Assembly (NCBI GenBank): GCA_003254905.1
Contig: QANU01016478.1
Location: 899,058 to 963,057 of the forward strand
Length of the DNA stretch: 64,000 nucleotides
Source of the DNA: Nissolia schottii
Taxonomy: Eukaryota; Streptophyta; Magnoliopsida; Fabales; Fabaceae
Direction: 5' to 3'
Positions 40,746 to 51,862 of this stretch are shown piece after piece (the first letter of the stretch is position 1; each line of letters opens with the position of its first letter). The notes under the pieces were generated by a model. That model did not search any database. It had not been told where the DNA came from and saw only the letters and a program-made list of their open reading frames with translations. The position numbers and the translations under genes were made by a program.

Positions 40746-42755
40746 TCCCCCTCCCCCGAGTTGGACTTACAATTCGAAATCACGTACAATACAAATGGCC
40801 TAATCCAGTAATACTATAGTTACGGGTCTTAAAAACCCAAGCATGACTTATATGAGACATAATCATTGAGTAACATGAAGGTGATTTTGCTCATTAAGGA
40901 TTAAAAGACCTCATGTTTATAAGTCAATAATATCATTTTCCTTTAGGATTTATAAACAAAATTATTTAGATTATATAGTCGACATCTTAAGTTTAAATTT
41001 TATTAAATGTAATTTCTAAATTATATATATAAAAAGAAAAAGTAATGTGGGCTTCGTTATTGTTTTGGGTCAATGTGCTTCTATTTCGTGGATTATTTAG
41101 TTTATATGACCGTCATGAGCTATTGGGCTTACGGTTAATTAATTGTGCTAAAAATATTAGGTTAATGAATCAAGTATCATTTTTCAATAGTGAAATAATC
41201 ATTTTTTTTAAGGTTAAACAATGAGTCTGGATGACTCGTCAACTTGCCGACCCAATCGGTAGAAATTAGATAATGATTTTTTAAAGTAAAATTTCTCACT
41301 CTATTTAAATCTACTTACTGTATTAAAAAAATCTTATAATTAAAATGTATGCACAATAACTTTGAAAAAAACACACTTTCTCTGCAAATAACAATAACCA
41401 TACATACAAAAACAACTGTTTAACAATGCAAAAATTAACTAACACATAGTGGAGCTGTTAGGGTGATAGATACTCATTCTTTTTAACTAATAGTTAGTCT
41501 TAAGATTGAGTCCTAAATATGGAGTAATCGATGTTAATAGAGTTATGCCTTTTAAAATCTCCTTAAAATAATTTTGGTAGGACAAACCACTTGATTTTTT
41601 TAAGGAAAAAAAAAATATTTAACACATACCAATTAAGGAATATTAACTCATGAATTTCTACATCAAAAGTTATTAAGATTTCATTTTAAATCTTAAAATT
41701 GATTTTACGATTTTGAAGAGATCAGCTGGTTTCACTACTATTAATTAAATTGAACGATGCTACGATTTAAATTATGTTACGATTTTACAATTTACAATTT
41801 TATTTTGCTCTTTCAATTTTAAGTAAGATCTCAATTTTAACATCCTTGTCTAGGTCAATTAACTATCACAGATCTCCTCTGAACATACCTCTGAACTAGT
41901 ACCCGTTAAACAAAACACAATCCACAGCATACAGGAGGAGATTGCATAAAGCCCCAATATTGAAAGCACCTGCACTTTATTTCATGTTCATAATATTGCC
42001 ATACTTTGTATCCACGTAGCAATTCTCTATCAAAGTAACAATACAGCTCATACCATCGGTTGCACAACACGCAATTTGGCCAAACAATCAACTCATTGGC
42101 ACCACAAGGTTCGCTCACCATATTATCCAGATAGAAGCAGAGAAAAGACAGTTGTCTCAAAGGGGTATTCACCCATGATATATCCCAAATATTTGAAGAG
42201 GATTTACCTTCGGTACATACGAGAAACATGTGATTTCCAAATCCAAAAAAAAAAAATAAAAATTTAAAAATAATAGCCAAGTAGATCCCTGAAAAAATGT
42301 TTTTTTTTTTTTTTGCCTAACTTCGTCCATAAAAAATTAAAGTATCAACTTAATCTTTAAAACATTTTTAAAATCAACTTTAGTCCCTAAAAAAAATTTA
42401 GATAGAGGAACTAAATTGGCCAAAAAAAATGTTATAAAGGCAAGTTTACACTTTAATTTTTTTAAAGACCAATTTAGATATTTCATTTTGCAGAAACCAA
42501 CTTAAATATTAACTCTAAAAAAAAATGCAAAAATTAAACACAACAGAGATAAGGTGCCTTTGTTTCAATTTTAAAGTGATTAAAATTTTGATTTTTAATA
42601 TAGAATTGTAAAAGCATAAAACAGATTTTTTAGAAACTATTTCTTTTAGCTAACCCAAAATAAAAAAGAGCTAGGCTGAAAATAGTTTTTTAAAAAAAAT
42701 TATAAAAAGAAATTATTATTTTAATAAAAAAGTTGAAACAAAGGCAAGTTAATCT

Positions 42756-44793
42756 CTAGGCAAGAATCTCTTCTATGGGCTTGGCCATAGCCAAGTCCTG
42801 CAATTGGTGGTTGTTCTCCTTGGTCAGCTTCTTTAACCTAGCAATCTCAAGGTCCTTGGTCATCTTCCTCCTGTACATCTCTGCAAATGAGATTGGTTCC
42901 TCCATCACAAGCTTCTCTCCCTCTCTAACCTTGAGTGGATACACCGTTGCCTCTGGTGCTGGGTTCTGGAATGTGGCTATGGACAACCGGCTACAGTTTG
43001 AGTTCACCACTGCTTGGTGATCAGCATTCTTGAACCTCCCATTACTTAGATACTGCCGCAAAACGATATAAAATGAGTCATTCAAAAGCAAAATAATTCA
43101 AGACTTAATGCTTACTACACACATTCAACTTGTTCTTTTGTCAGTTTTGTGGAGAAGAATTTGAAATGGTTTGGTTCACAATTAATAGGTAACATCACAT
43201 AAAACAACAACACTACAGGAGAAAAATACTTGGTTTTATGGGCATCATGAACCAATGATAATTAATTTTTGTATATTTTTTAAATATTATAAATTTAAAT
43301 TGATGGCCCACGATGCTTGCTTGTGAACACACATTAAAATACATCCAAGTATTTCTCTAGTATAGGGTAGCTAGAAAAATTTAACTCACGTGGCCATGAT
43401 CTCCAAGATTCACGAGAAAAGCCCCCTCAACAGGCTGAACGGTAATCCATGTCTTGCCTCCATCCCTTGTTGCTTGAAGCCCACCAACCTGATCTTGAAG
43501 CAATAGTGTGATGGTACCTGGGTCTGTGTGACGCTTGAGTCCTAAGGTGAGGTCCGGTTGTGGGCATTTTGGGTAGAAATTGACCACAATCTTCTGGTCC
43601 ATATTCAAACATGCCTTTGTCAATGCTTCTTTCTCTAACCCCATTGCCTCCGACAACAACTCCAACAACTTGCATGCCAATTCCATCAGCTTCTCGCTGT
43701 ATATTTCTGTCACCTAATGTTACAGGGATAGTAACAATATTTATTGAAATATTTTAATAAACTAGGTTTCACTGCTAATTGAATATGTGAGAGTAAGATG
43801 ATGACACATACTACCTTAAGTAATGACTTCTTTAATTTGTCTTGTGTTGTCAGGTTTTTATTTTACTCCATTAATTAATAAAATGGACTCATGCATTAAC
43901 AAAAAAATTAATAATAAAAGATGAACCTTTATAATACTTAATACAAAATTTACTCGAGATGATCCATTTCCATCAAGGTAAGGTAAGGTAAGAAGATCTC
44001 TACAAAGTTTTAATATGTTTATGCCATTTTATAAGTGTAGTCCTTATATAAAATGAAAGGAAAAAAAAAAAAGAAGACACATATTAGTCTTTAAATGTAT
44101 AGAAATAATTTTAGCTTAATTTTAAGGATCACCTTTCTCCACCCTTCTGGCTTGTCTGGCCACCTTGAATGATCTCTGCTTCCAACTGGGTATGAAAAGA
44201 ATATTACAAGCTCTCTCCAATCCTGCACCGCTTCTCCCTGGGCACAAACTTTGTAATTAAAAGGAAGTGTGCGTATAAAGTGAGATATCTTATTTTAAAA
44301 ATTAAAATAACATATAAAGTAGAGATGAGATTTACTTTAAAGAATCTAAATCCATTAAATACAATAGCTCAAATACAATAAATAATCGATACATTTATAA
44401 AAAAAAAAAAAACTAATATATTATTACCTGAAGGTGGCTGGAGACCAAGAAACCGCCCTTCTTGCCACCGGACATGTCGTAGCGAAGCTTCTCCTCCGGC
44501 GGCAAAGCGAAGAACTGTCTGGCGAGGCGAGCCATCTCGGATACAAGCTTGGTGTCGACGCCATGATCAACAACTTGGAAGATCCCCCAATCCTCGCACG
44601 CCTCTACAATCTTGTTGCAGATCTGTCCTCTGCGCCCGTTCGCCTCTTCGATCCCGGCCAGCGAGATGACCGGAATGTCGTCGCTGAATTGGTTGTGTGC
44701 GACTTTGGGACGCTCGTCCTCGTCGCGAATGAAGCGTGGCTGGAGGGTCTTTTCCTCAGCCAGAGAAGTGAGCGTTTTGGGTGGTGGTAACAT
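42756..44793 (-). CDS. F3H: Flavanone 3-hydroxylase (naringenin 3-dioxygenase)
   Basis: Four exons on the minus strand: 44793-44428, 44237-44133, 43713-43390 and 43052-42756, giving 363 aa. The enzyme is a cytosolic 2-oxoglutarate/Fe(II) dioxygenase that hydroxylates flavanones such as naringenin at C3 to dihydroflavonols, feeding flavonol, anthocyanin and tannin synthesis. The N-terminal half carries [10 protein letters not shown] and [11 protein letters not shown] (about 40-80). Iron ligands are His219 and Asp221 (KRHTDPG) and His277 (NADHQAV); Arg287 and Ser289 (SRLS) form the 2-oxoglutarate site. [12 protein letters not shown] and the C-terminal KPIEEILA are typical of F3H rather than flavonol synthase. 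Length and all catalytic residues are normal, and splice sites are GT-AG in phase. Intron 3 holds a small CACTA-like insertion. The promoter carries a MULE 242 bp upstream of the ATG. Confidence 0.95.
43211..43365. mobile_element. Short CACTA-like MITE in F3H intron 3
   Basis: The left end CACTACAGGAGAAAAATACT and the right end, read inverted (CTATACTAGAGAAATACT), match over about 20 positions with a few changes. That gives a 155-bp element too short to encode anything. It lies wholly within the 337-bp intron 43053-43389 and leaves the splice sites intact. The right terminus has drifted, so no target duplication is claimed. Confidence 0.6.
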
Positions 44794-44903
44794 TGTATCT
44801 ATTATTGTAGCCTAAATAATCTGGGAAATGATGTATTTATTGTTCTTCCTGGGAATTCAACGCAACAAACTTTTATATGGCTTCATTCACTTGAGGGATC
44901 TCG

Positions 44904-44913
44904 TATTTATATA
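44904..44913 (-). promoter_or_regulatory. TATA box of F3H
   Basis: Minus-strand TATATAAATA about 110-120 bp before the start codon. Two ATTGG (CCAAT-box) words occur farther upstream (about 44980-45000), before the MULE begins at 45035. Confidence 0.65.
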
Positions 44914-45024
44914 CAGGTGCACAGATGCATGCTGTCGTAATTTATTTTTTCTTCTTAAAATAAATAGTTGTGTCCATTCCAATAATGAACCAATTAGTAA
45001 ATGGGTGATTTCTAACTATGACAT

Positions 45025-46060
45025 AAGCAACAAAGGAGGGTTCTAACATAGACCGAGTGATTACTGGGATCAAATTAGTTCAGATAATAATTTTTTTTTA
45101 AATTTATAAAATTACTATTATATCCTCATTCTCCTTTTTTCTCTGATCTACCTTTCTCCACTCCTCCAACCTCTCTCTCTCTGCATATCCTTTCTCTCCT
45201 TCTGTGACTGGCGCCGCTGCCACTGCAGGTTACTGGTGGTGGTGCCGTTTCCTTCTCCTCTTTCCCTTCCTCTCTCACTCCCTCATCTCCACCCTCTCTA
45301 CTTCTTTCCTTTTCTCTTCCCTTCGTCGTCGTCGTCTCTCTCCCAGATCTATTTCTTTCCTTCTCTCCCAAATATGTCTCGCTCCCCTTCGTTTTCTCTC
45401 TCTGGTTGTGCATGTGCATGTTTTGCTTGATGAGGGAGATTGTGAAATTTTTGGGTGTGAGGGTGGTGTGGCTAGGGGGCTGTGGTCGTGGCTTGGTTTT
45501 CTGGGCTTATGGAGGTGGTGGCAAATGAGGGTTGCGGTGGTTGTGGTGCTTTCGTGAGGATGGGGCTTCAGAGAAGGTAAGGGTTATAGGTTGTGGTGGT
45601 TGTGTTGGATTTTCTATTCTGTTTGGTTTTCTCTGTTTGCAGGTACGGATGTGTGGGTAGTGGTGGCAGATGAGGGTTGCAGTGACTGTGGTGGATTGGG
45701 TGAGGGTGGGGGTTAGAGGTTGTGGTGGTTGTGCTGGATTTTCTGTTTTGTTTGATTTTCTTTGTTTGCAAGTATGGTGGAAGAGCGGAGGATGGTGACG
45801 GAGGAGTGAAGATGGTGGATAATGGAGGATTGTGGTGGAGACAGGGCCACCAATGTGGGCAGAGGTGGATGAGGGATAAGGGTTAGGATGCGATTAGAAA
45901 ATTAAAAAGATGGAGAGGGGTAACATTGGTAAATGAAGTAAACTATTATTTTGTTAGATTTAATCTTAGCCGTCCATTTGTGTTTTGGATGGCCAAGATG
46001 TTAGGACCAATTTGGTTGGGGTAACCACGAGGACCATGTTAGAAGACTCCAAGCAACAAA
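45025..46060. mobile_element. Non-autonomous MULE in the F3H promoter, with TIRs and target duplication
   Basis: The element proper is 45035-46050 (1016 bp). Its ends are inverted copies: left GGAGGGTTCTAACATAGACC, right (inverted) GGAGTCTTCTAACATGGTCC, and similarity continues inward for about 45 bp. It is flanked by AAGCAACAAA at 45025-45034 and 46051-46060, a 9-10 bp target duplication as expected of Mutator-like elements. No transposase is present. The interior is a CT-rich block (45125-45420) followed by GGTGGT-rich text with two diverged tandem segments (45590-45780), possibly captured sequence. The frames in it are low-complexity and I assign no product. Confidence 0.85.
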
Positions 46061-46612
46061 TTACTAATGTGAGAAAGAAGAAAAAGAACAATAAGAACCT
46101 CCAACACTAACACTAGGGAAGGTTGAAAATTCTAAGCTAAATATCTTGAATATGTTGATAAAAATAATGACTAAAATCTAAGATTATTAAGAGGAGTTGA
46201 TTTTTCTTCATGATCTACATTTACTCTTATTTGTTAAGAGACCACGTATAAGGGGCACACAATGTATCACAAATCGATTTAGAGAAACCTTCATATTACA
46301 ACTTAGTCATTATCAATTTTAGATCTCAATCTTCTCAACACGTCCTTGCAAAAAGATGTCACAAAATAAATTTGTTTAGCGAAATTTTAGGTGAGTATAA
46401 GTTTATCACATTATTTTTTAGACATTTATAATAAAAGTAGGTCTTATTACCAACTATTTTTGAATCCTATTAAGAGGTCTATTTTGATTGTGTGTATTAA
46501 AAAAATTAATGTATTAGAGTTGTGTTTTACTATAATATTTTAGACGTTTTTACTCTATTGCCCCTGCTACAGGAACTATTTTCCAAAATACCCCCGTTTT
46601 AAAACATAATAC
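46061..46612. other. F3H distal upstream sequence, no gene seen
   Basis: Unique AT-rich sequence between the MULE and the N at 46613. Its last part (46543-46604) is the left arm of a perfect inverted repeat whose partner lies beyond the duplicated block. Confidence 0.5.
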
Positions 46613-46613
46613 N

Positions 46614-48272
46614 AAAAAAAAAAACTAATATATTATTACCTGAAGGTGGCTGGAGACCAAGAAACCGCCCTTCTTGCCACCGGACATGTCGTAGCGAAGC
46701 TTCTCCTCCGGCGGCAAAGCGAAGAACTGTCTGGCGAGGCGAGCCATCTCGGATACAAGCTTGGTGTCGACGCCATGATCAACAACTTGGAAGATCCCCC
46801 AATCCTCGCACGCCTCTACAATCTTGTTGCAGATCTGTCCTCTGCGCCCGTTCGCCTCTTCGATCCCGGCCAGCGAGATGACCGGAATGTCGTCGCTGAA
46901 TTGGTTGTGTGCGACTTTGGGACGCTCGTCCTCGTCGCGAATGAAGCGTGGCTGGAGGGTCTTTTCCTCAGCCAGAGAAGTGAGCGTTTTGGGTGGTGGT
47001 AACATTGTATCTATTATTGTAGCCTAAATAATCTGGGAAATGATGTATTTATTGTTCTTCCTGGGAATTCAACGCAACAAACTTTTATATGGCTTCATTC
47101 ACTTGAGGGATCTCGTATTTATATACAGGTGCACAGATGCATGCTGTCGTAATTTATTTTTTCTTCTTAAAATAAATAGTTGTGTCCATTCCAATAATGA
47201 ACCAATTAGTAAATGGGTGATTTCTAACTATGACATAAGCAACAAAGGAGGGTTCTAACATAGACCGAGTGATTACTGGGATCAAATTAGTTCAGATAAT
47301 AATTTTTTTTTAAATTTATAAAATTACTATTATATCCTCATTCTCCTTTTTTCTCTGATCTACCTTTCTCCACTCCTCCAACCTCTCTCTCTCTGCATAT
47401 CCTTTCTCTCCTTCTGTGACTGGCGCCGCTGCCACTGCAGGTTACTGGTGGTGGTGCCGTTTCCTTCTCCTCTTTCCCTTCCTCTCTCACTCCCTCATCT
47501 CCACCCTCTCTACTTCTTTCCTTTTCTCTTCCCTTCGTCGTCGTCGTCTCTCTCCCAGATCTATTTCTTTCCTTCTCTCCCAAATATGTCTCGCTCCCCT
47601 TCGTTTTCTCTCTCTGGTTGTGCATGTGCATGTTTTGCTTGATGAGGGAGATTGTGAAATTTTTGGGTGTGAGGGTGGTGTGGCTAGGGGGCTGTGGTCG
47701 TGGCTTGGTTTTCTGGGCTTATGGAGGTGGTGGCAAATGAGGGTTGCGGTGGTTGTGGTGCTTTCGTGAGGATGGGGCTTCAGAGAAGGTAAGGGTTATA
47801 GGTTGTGGTGGTTGTGTTGGATTTTCTATTCTGTTTGGTTTTCTCTGTTTGCAGGTACGGATGTGTGGGTAGTGGTGGCAGATGAGGGTTGCAGTGACTG
47901 TGGTGGATTGGGTGAGGGTGGGGGTTAGAGGTTGTGGTGGTTGTGCTGGATTTTCTGTTTTGTTTGATTTTCTTTGTTTGCAAGTATGGTGGAAGAGCGG
48001 AGGATGGTGACGGAGGAGTGAAGATGGTGGATAATGGAGGATTGTGGTGGAGACAGGGCCACCAATGTGGGCAGAGGTGGATGAGGGATAAGGGTTAGGA
48101 TGCGATTAGAAAATTAAAAAGATGGAGAGGGGTAACATTGGTAAATGAAGTAAACTATTATTTTGTTAGATTTAATCTTAGCCGTCCATTTGTGTTTTGG
48201 ATGGCCAAGATGTTAGGACCAATTTGGTTGGGGTAACCACGAGGACCATGTTAGAAGACTCCAAGCAACAAA
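46614..48272. repeat. Exact 1659-bp copy of 44402-46060, bounded by single Ns
   Basis: The offset is 2212 bp throughout. Every long reading frame in the first block recurs with identical translation in the second, and I saw no mismatch. The block contains F3H exon 1, its core promoter and the whole MULE with target duplications (element copy at 47247-48262). It begins in a poly-A run and ends exactly at the last base of the right target duplication. Complete identity including intronic and transposon sequence, plus an N at each edge, indicates a misplaced contig more than a biological duplication. Confidence 0.85.
46640..47005 (-). pseudogene. Extra copy of F3H exon 1 (truncated, probably artefactual)
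   Basis: Identical to residues 1-122 of the F3H gene, with the same donor site. Exons 2-4 are absent: downstream is an N and then the distal promoter of the real gene. If the DNA were real it would be an exon-1-only fragment lacking all iron and 2-oxoglutarate ligands, hence inactive. Confidence 0.8.
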
Positions 48273-48335
48273 NTTTTAAAACGGGGGTATTTTGGAAAAT
48301 AGTTCCTGTAGCAGGGGCAATAGAGTAAAAACGTC

Positions 48336-48564
48336 GTGAAATGTGGATCTGATCGAAACCAAACTCAGTCTTATTTAAAGAGTCTCACATGCTTTCTTAC
48401 TGTTTTTCGTCGGTTTTGTAGGTGTGGGGTTACGTATATCCTTTAAATATTGTTAGTGAACTGTGACCTAAGCAATTTTATAAGGAGAGTTGATTGACAA
48501 AACGGCAGGCTTTTATGTTTCACACACTTCACTTTCTATTCTCGTATCGCGCTCACTCACTCAA
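48336..48564. other. Spacer, no gene seen
   Basis: AT-rich text following the right arm of the inverted repeat. Nothing recognised. Confidence 0.4.
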
Positions 48565-48960
48565 ACATACATAAATATTTTTAATTATTATACACAAACA
48601 ATTTTAATTATTATACATAAATTTTTTAAATTGTTATGCACAAACATTTTAAATTATTGTGCATAAACTTTTGAAATGTTTAAAATATTTGTGCATGATA
48701 ATTAAAAATATTATTTATACACCATAATAAAAAGTTTGTGCTTCTTAGTTAAAAATATTTATGCACGTAACTGTGAATATTTGTGTAAGATAGTTAAAAA
48801 TGTTTATACACGATAGTTAAAAATCAATTAATAAACAGATAGTTTAAAATATTTGTACATAATAGTTAAAAATGTTTGTGTACAGTAATTTAAATTATTT
48901 GTGCATTATAATTAAAAATGTTTTGTACACAATAGTTATGAAAGAGTGAGTGCACATAAA
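48565..48960. repeat. Degenerate minisatellite that switches orientation
   Basis: Units of about 25-30 bp on the theme TTAAAAATRTTTGTGCAYRATA. From about 48665 to 48955 they run in the plus orientation. From 48565 to about 48665 the same unit appears inverted (ACAAACAATTTTAATTATTA and similar). The array as a whole is therefore partly self-complementary. Confidence 0.7.
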
Positions 48961-49911
48961 TCAGCCATATAAATTATTAGTTAATAGAAAATGTATACCG
49001 ATCATTTTTGTTTTATTTTTGAATTTTTTTTTATGAGATGAGAGGGGAGTGGCAACCGCAGAAGCAGTGCCTAGGTGTTAAATTATAGTTGTCCATTTAT
49101 AAAAAAAAATATTTGTTAATCTCTCATTTTAATATAACATTAATTTTTTCTTTCCAGCAATATCTTTAACCAATTATTAATGTAGTATGGAAAGAGCATG
49201 AAACGCTTCACATGATGGCAGAGGAGGAGTCCTCTTATTGAAGGATATTAATGATTATTATCATAATTAAATATGGGGTAAAATTAGATAAAGATAATAG
49301 AAAATGAATTCTCTGGTACTATTTTTTTTATATAACCAGTTTAGTTTTTTTCTTTTTTTTTTATATAGTTCTTAGCTTTATTCAAAGACCCATCAACAAA
49401 TAACCACAAAACTACCAAATTCGAATCACTCACTACAACTAAACAATACACACCTGCACATATTGAACCTCATTGATATTTATCTAAAAAAAATAAAATA
49501 CTCAACCTAAATGATTTAAGGGTGAAGGTTAACCGGGGGACTGACATTTTAAAGAGAACTTATATAAGTGCGGTATGACGTCAGCTTTTTTAAGCAAGAC
49601 AAACGTGGTATCTGTTGTTTCGGTCCACTGCTGAGAAGGGTTGTAATTATAAAGCACCCCTTTACATTTTTTTTTTTTTTGCGGAAAAAATTACCCAAAA
49701 ATATCTCTGTGTAAAATACACGTGTTGCGCACAGACCTAAATAGTCGTTGGGCCTGATTTGCTGGCTTGACCCGATTTTATTAAGCTGCTTCAATATGGA
49801 CTTGAGCAGATTTTTTTTTACTTTTTAAATACTGTGTTTATAAGTTTGTCGATGTCCTTATAAAAGAAATATAATGAAATAACTTCTAAGTAGTGAAGAC
49901 TGAAGAGGTAA

Positions 49912-49951
<40 letters not shown>

Positions 49952-50184
49952 AATTATAATTAATAAAAGAGGTTATATGTGGTTTTGTTAACGCATAGAA
50001 TTTAATATGTTAGCTTCTTTAAAAAAAGTAATAATTAAGTAGTCCCTCAACCTCAAGATAATACTTCTATGTTTTGTAATTGAAGGGAGTGGTAAATCTA
50101 ATTAATAAAATTTGATTGCATTTAGAAAGTCGAATTTGTTGAACTTAATTCTGCTTATGTAGAGGAACAAAATAATAATAATAA
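48961..50184. other. AT-rich intergenic sequence, no gene seen
   Basis: Includes a GT/AT microsatellite at 49912-49951. No supported gene. Confidence 0.5.
49912..49951. repeat. Compound GT/AT microsatellite
   Basis: (GT)n of about eight units followed by (AT)n of about twelve. Confidence 0.9.
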
Positions 50185-50300
50185 TAATCAATGTGGGTTG
50201 GTCAAGGTGATCAGTACCTTGACCTCTTAACCAGAAGTCTCGAGTTCGAGCCATGAGAATAGAAAAAAATTATTGTTGAGAGACCTCTACTTCCTTTATA
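50185..50300 (+). mobile_element. tRNA-derived SINE-like head
   Basis: TTGGTCAAGGTGATCAG (A-box-like) and GAGTTCGAGCC (B-box) are spaced as in a polymerase III internal promoter. They are followed by AGAGACCTCTACTTCC-like text. There is no cloverleaf, so this is a SINE rather than a tRNA gene. The 3' end is not delimited. Confidence 0.5.
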
Positions 50301-51312
50301 GGGCTTCACCTAAGTCCACAAATGCATTGGTGGTGATTTGCGGTTGCAAAGTCTCTTCATCATTGAAGAGAAGCGAATTTGACAATACAATGTTGTGGGT
50401 GATTAACAGACGATCGAGAAGAGGAGTACCAAGTTTTGTGGCACGAGTGTGGGGGTGGGGAGTAGTGAAAGGTTAGAGTGAGGGTGAGGGTATAAGGTAT
50501 AGGGTATAGCATTAAGGTTAGGGTTTTTGGGTATTTTTGTGTGCTTTTGATTTAAACACGGATTTGTGGTTAGGGAATTTTGTAGCCTGTGTTTTTCATT
50601 TACATAATCTATTTACACACATAACCAATAAAACTACTACATATTTTCAAATTTGTAAATAAATCAAAGAATTAAATTCAAAATAATATTTAAGTCATTA
50701 AGATTAGTCTAGTAGTGAATAATTTGGGCAGTATACATGAGATCTTAGATTTAAACCTCATTAAATATAATTTATGAAAAAAAATCAAAATAATATTTAC
50801 ATATAAAATGCAGTTTTTCTGTTAAATTTAGAAGATATTTTTCATTATTTATTTATAAATCCTAAACCCATAAAGTATGAAACATAACCATAATAATCTT
50901 ATTTTATAAATTTTGCTTTTTATTATTTAAATAAATATTGATTGTTATGATATTAGTTTTTATAGTATTTGCAAATATTTGAGTTTACTTTTAAGCGTAA
51001 AATATTTGTTCAACTCAGTGGATTACAAATTTGTACTCACATATTTTGATACACCCACTATAGTGAAAGATGGCCAAGAAGAATTGAACTTTGTTGCGAG
51101 ACAAAAACTCAAATGTAAACCCTAAACCTTAAAACTTAGATTTAGTATGTAGAACCTACTTTGATAGTTTAAGATGGGCTTATGTATTGTAGTAATGATT
51201 TTGAACGAAAGTTATTTTACCTAATTTAAATGTTTACAATAAAGTTATCTAAGATATATCTTTAGCTTGTGAAAGACTCTTGGCAAACGAGTCCTAACTA
51301 TAAAAATTGGTA
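50301..51312. other. AT-rich intergenic sequence, no gene seen
   Basis: 50465-50530 has GGGTGAGGGT and GGTTAGGGTTTTTGGG words, discussed among the rejected items. No gene. Confidence 0.45.
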
Positions 51313-51862
51313 GAGGGATGCCAATGGGTATCTATGATGCCAGATATATGCCTCCCATTATTCATATCCATTTAGTATTTTGCTATCTACACTCATATTC
51401 ATAGCTATTACGGGTATCCATTATTAGTGGGGATTTGAATACCCATGGATTTCCGTGAGTATTTGTCAAAAAAAATTAAAAGCAATAATTATTGTCAATT
51501 ATAATATATTACGATACTACTAGTCTACTGCTTACACATCATAATTTAAATTAATTAAATATATTATAAAAATTTAAATAGTAATTTTCCACAATAAGGG
51601 TTTATTTTATTTCTTCTTTTATGTATATTTTGAAGTGAAGGAACAAGATTTTTGATTTTATTTCTTTATATAATTCGAGATATTTCAGTAATTTTATGTA
51701 TTAACATGTATTTAGTGAGTATAAATAAGTCGAATACCTCAACCATGTCTCCATTGCCATTGGCCCATTAGCAAGCAGATGTGGATATCCATCCCATGAA
51801 TACAAAATTAGTTTCCATGCTTGTGGATATCCGTGTTTGCGAGTTTTTTTTTACCATCCCTA
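51313..51862. mobile_element. Possible non-autonomous hAT-like repeat (GGGATG ... CATCCC)
   Basis: The left end AGAGGGATGCCAATGGGTATC and the right end TTACCATCCCTAA share a short inverted terminus. The inner flanks repeat GGATATCCAT, TACCCATGG and GGGTATCC words, a style common in plant non-autonomous hAT repeats. I could not find an 8-bp target duplication. Confidence 0.4.

Larger units (their letters stand above)
35370..42755. other. AT-rich intergenic sequence with minor repeats, no gene seen
   Basis: No supported coding frame on either strand. It holds a foldback-like block (35370-35600), two tandem copies of an approximately 85-bp word at 36200-36365 (both with TGAACTGGGAAA and ATATGACTCA), a palindromic tandem repeat (38940-39120), CACTT repeats (39923-39945), a CCCTCG repeat (40718-40745) and another foldback-like block (42290-42530). 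Confidence 0.5.
46543..48335. repeat. Perfect 62-bp inverted repeat split by the N-bounded block
   Basis: Arm 46543-46604 and arm 48274-48335 are exact reverse complements over 62 bp (outer end GACGTTTTTACTC, inner end CGTTTTAAAA). Each stands next to a single N (46613, 48273). They look like the two terminal repeats of a transposon whose real interior is missing. Confidence 0.8.

Noticed and set aside
45126-45771. Several overlapping frames of 64-117 codons on both strands (and their copies at 47338-47983)
   Set aside because: They follow CT-rich and GGTGGT-rich low-complexity sequence inside the MULE, and no domain is recognisable.
46640-47005. A second, tandem F3H gene
   Set aside because: It is identical at every base to exon 1 of the real gene, lacks exons 2-4 and sits in a block bounded by Ns, so it is treated as a probable assembly artefact.
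50465-50530. Telomere-like GGGTTTTTGGG and GGTTAGGG words
   Set aside because: Only one or two imperfect units. No TTTAGGG array, so not an interstitial telomere.
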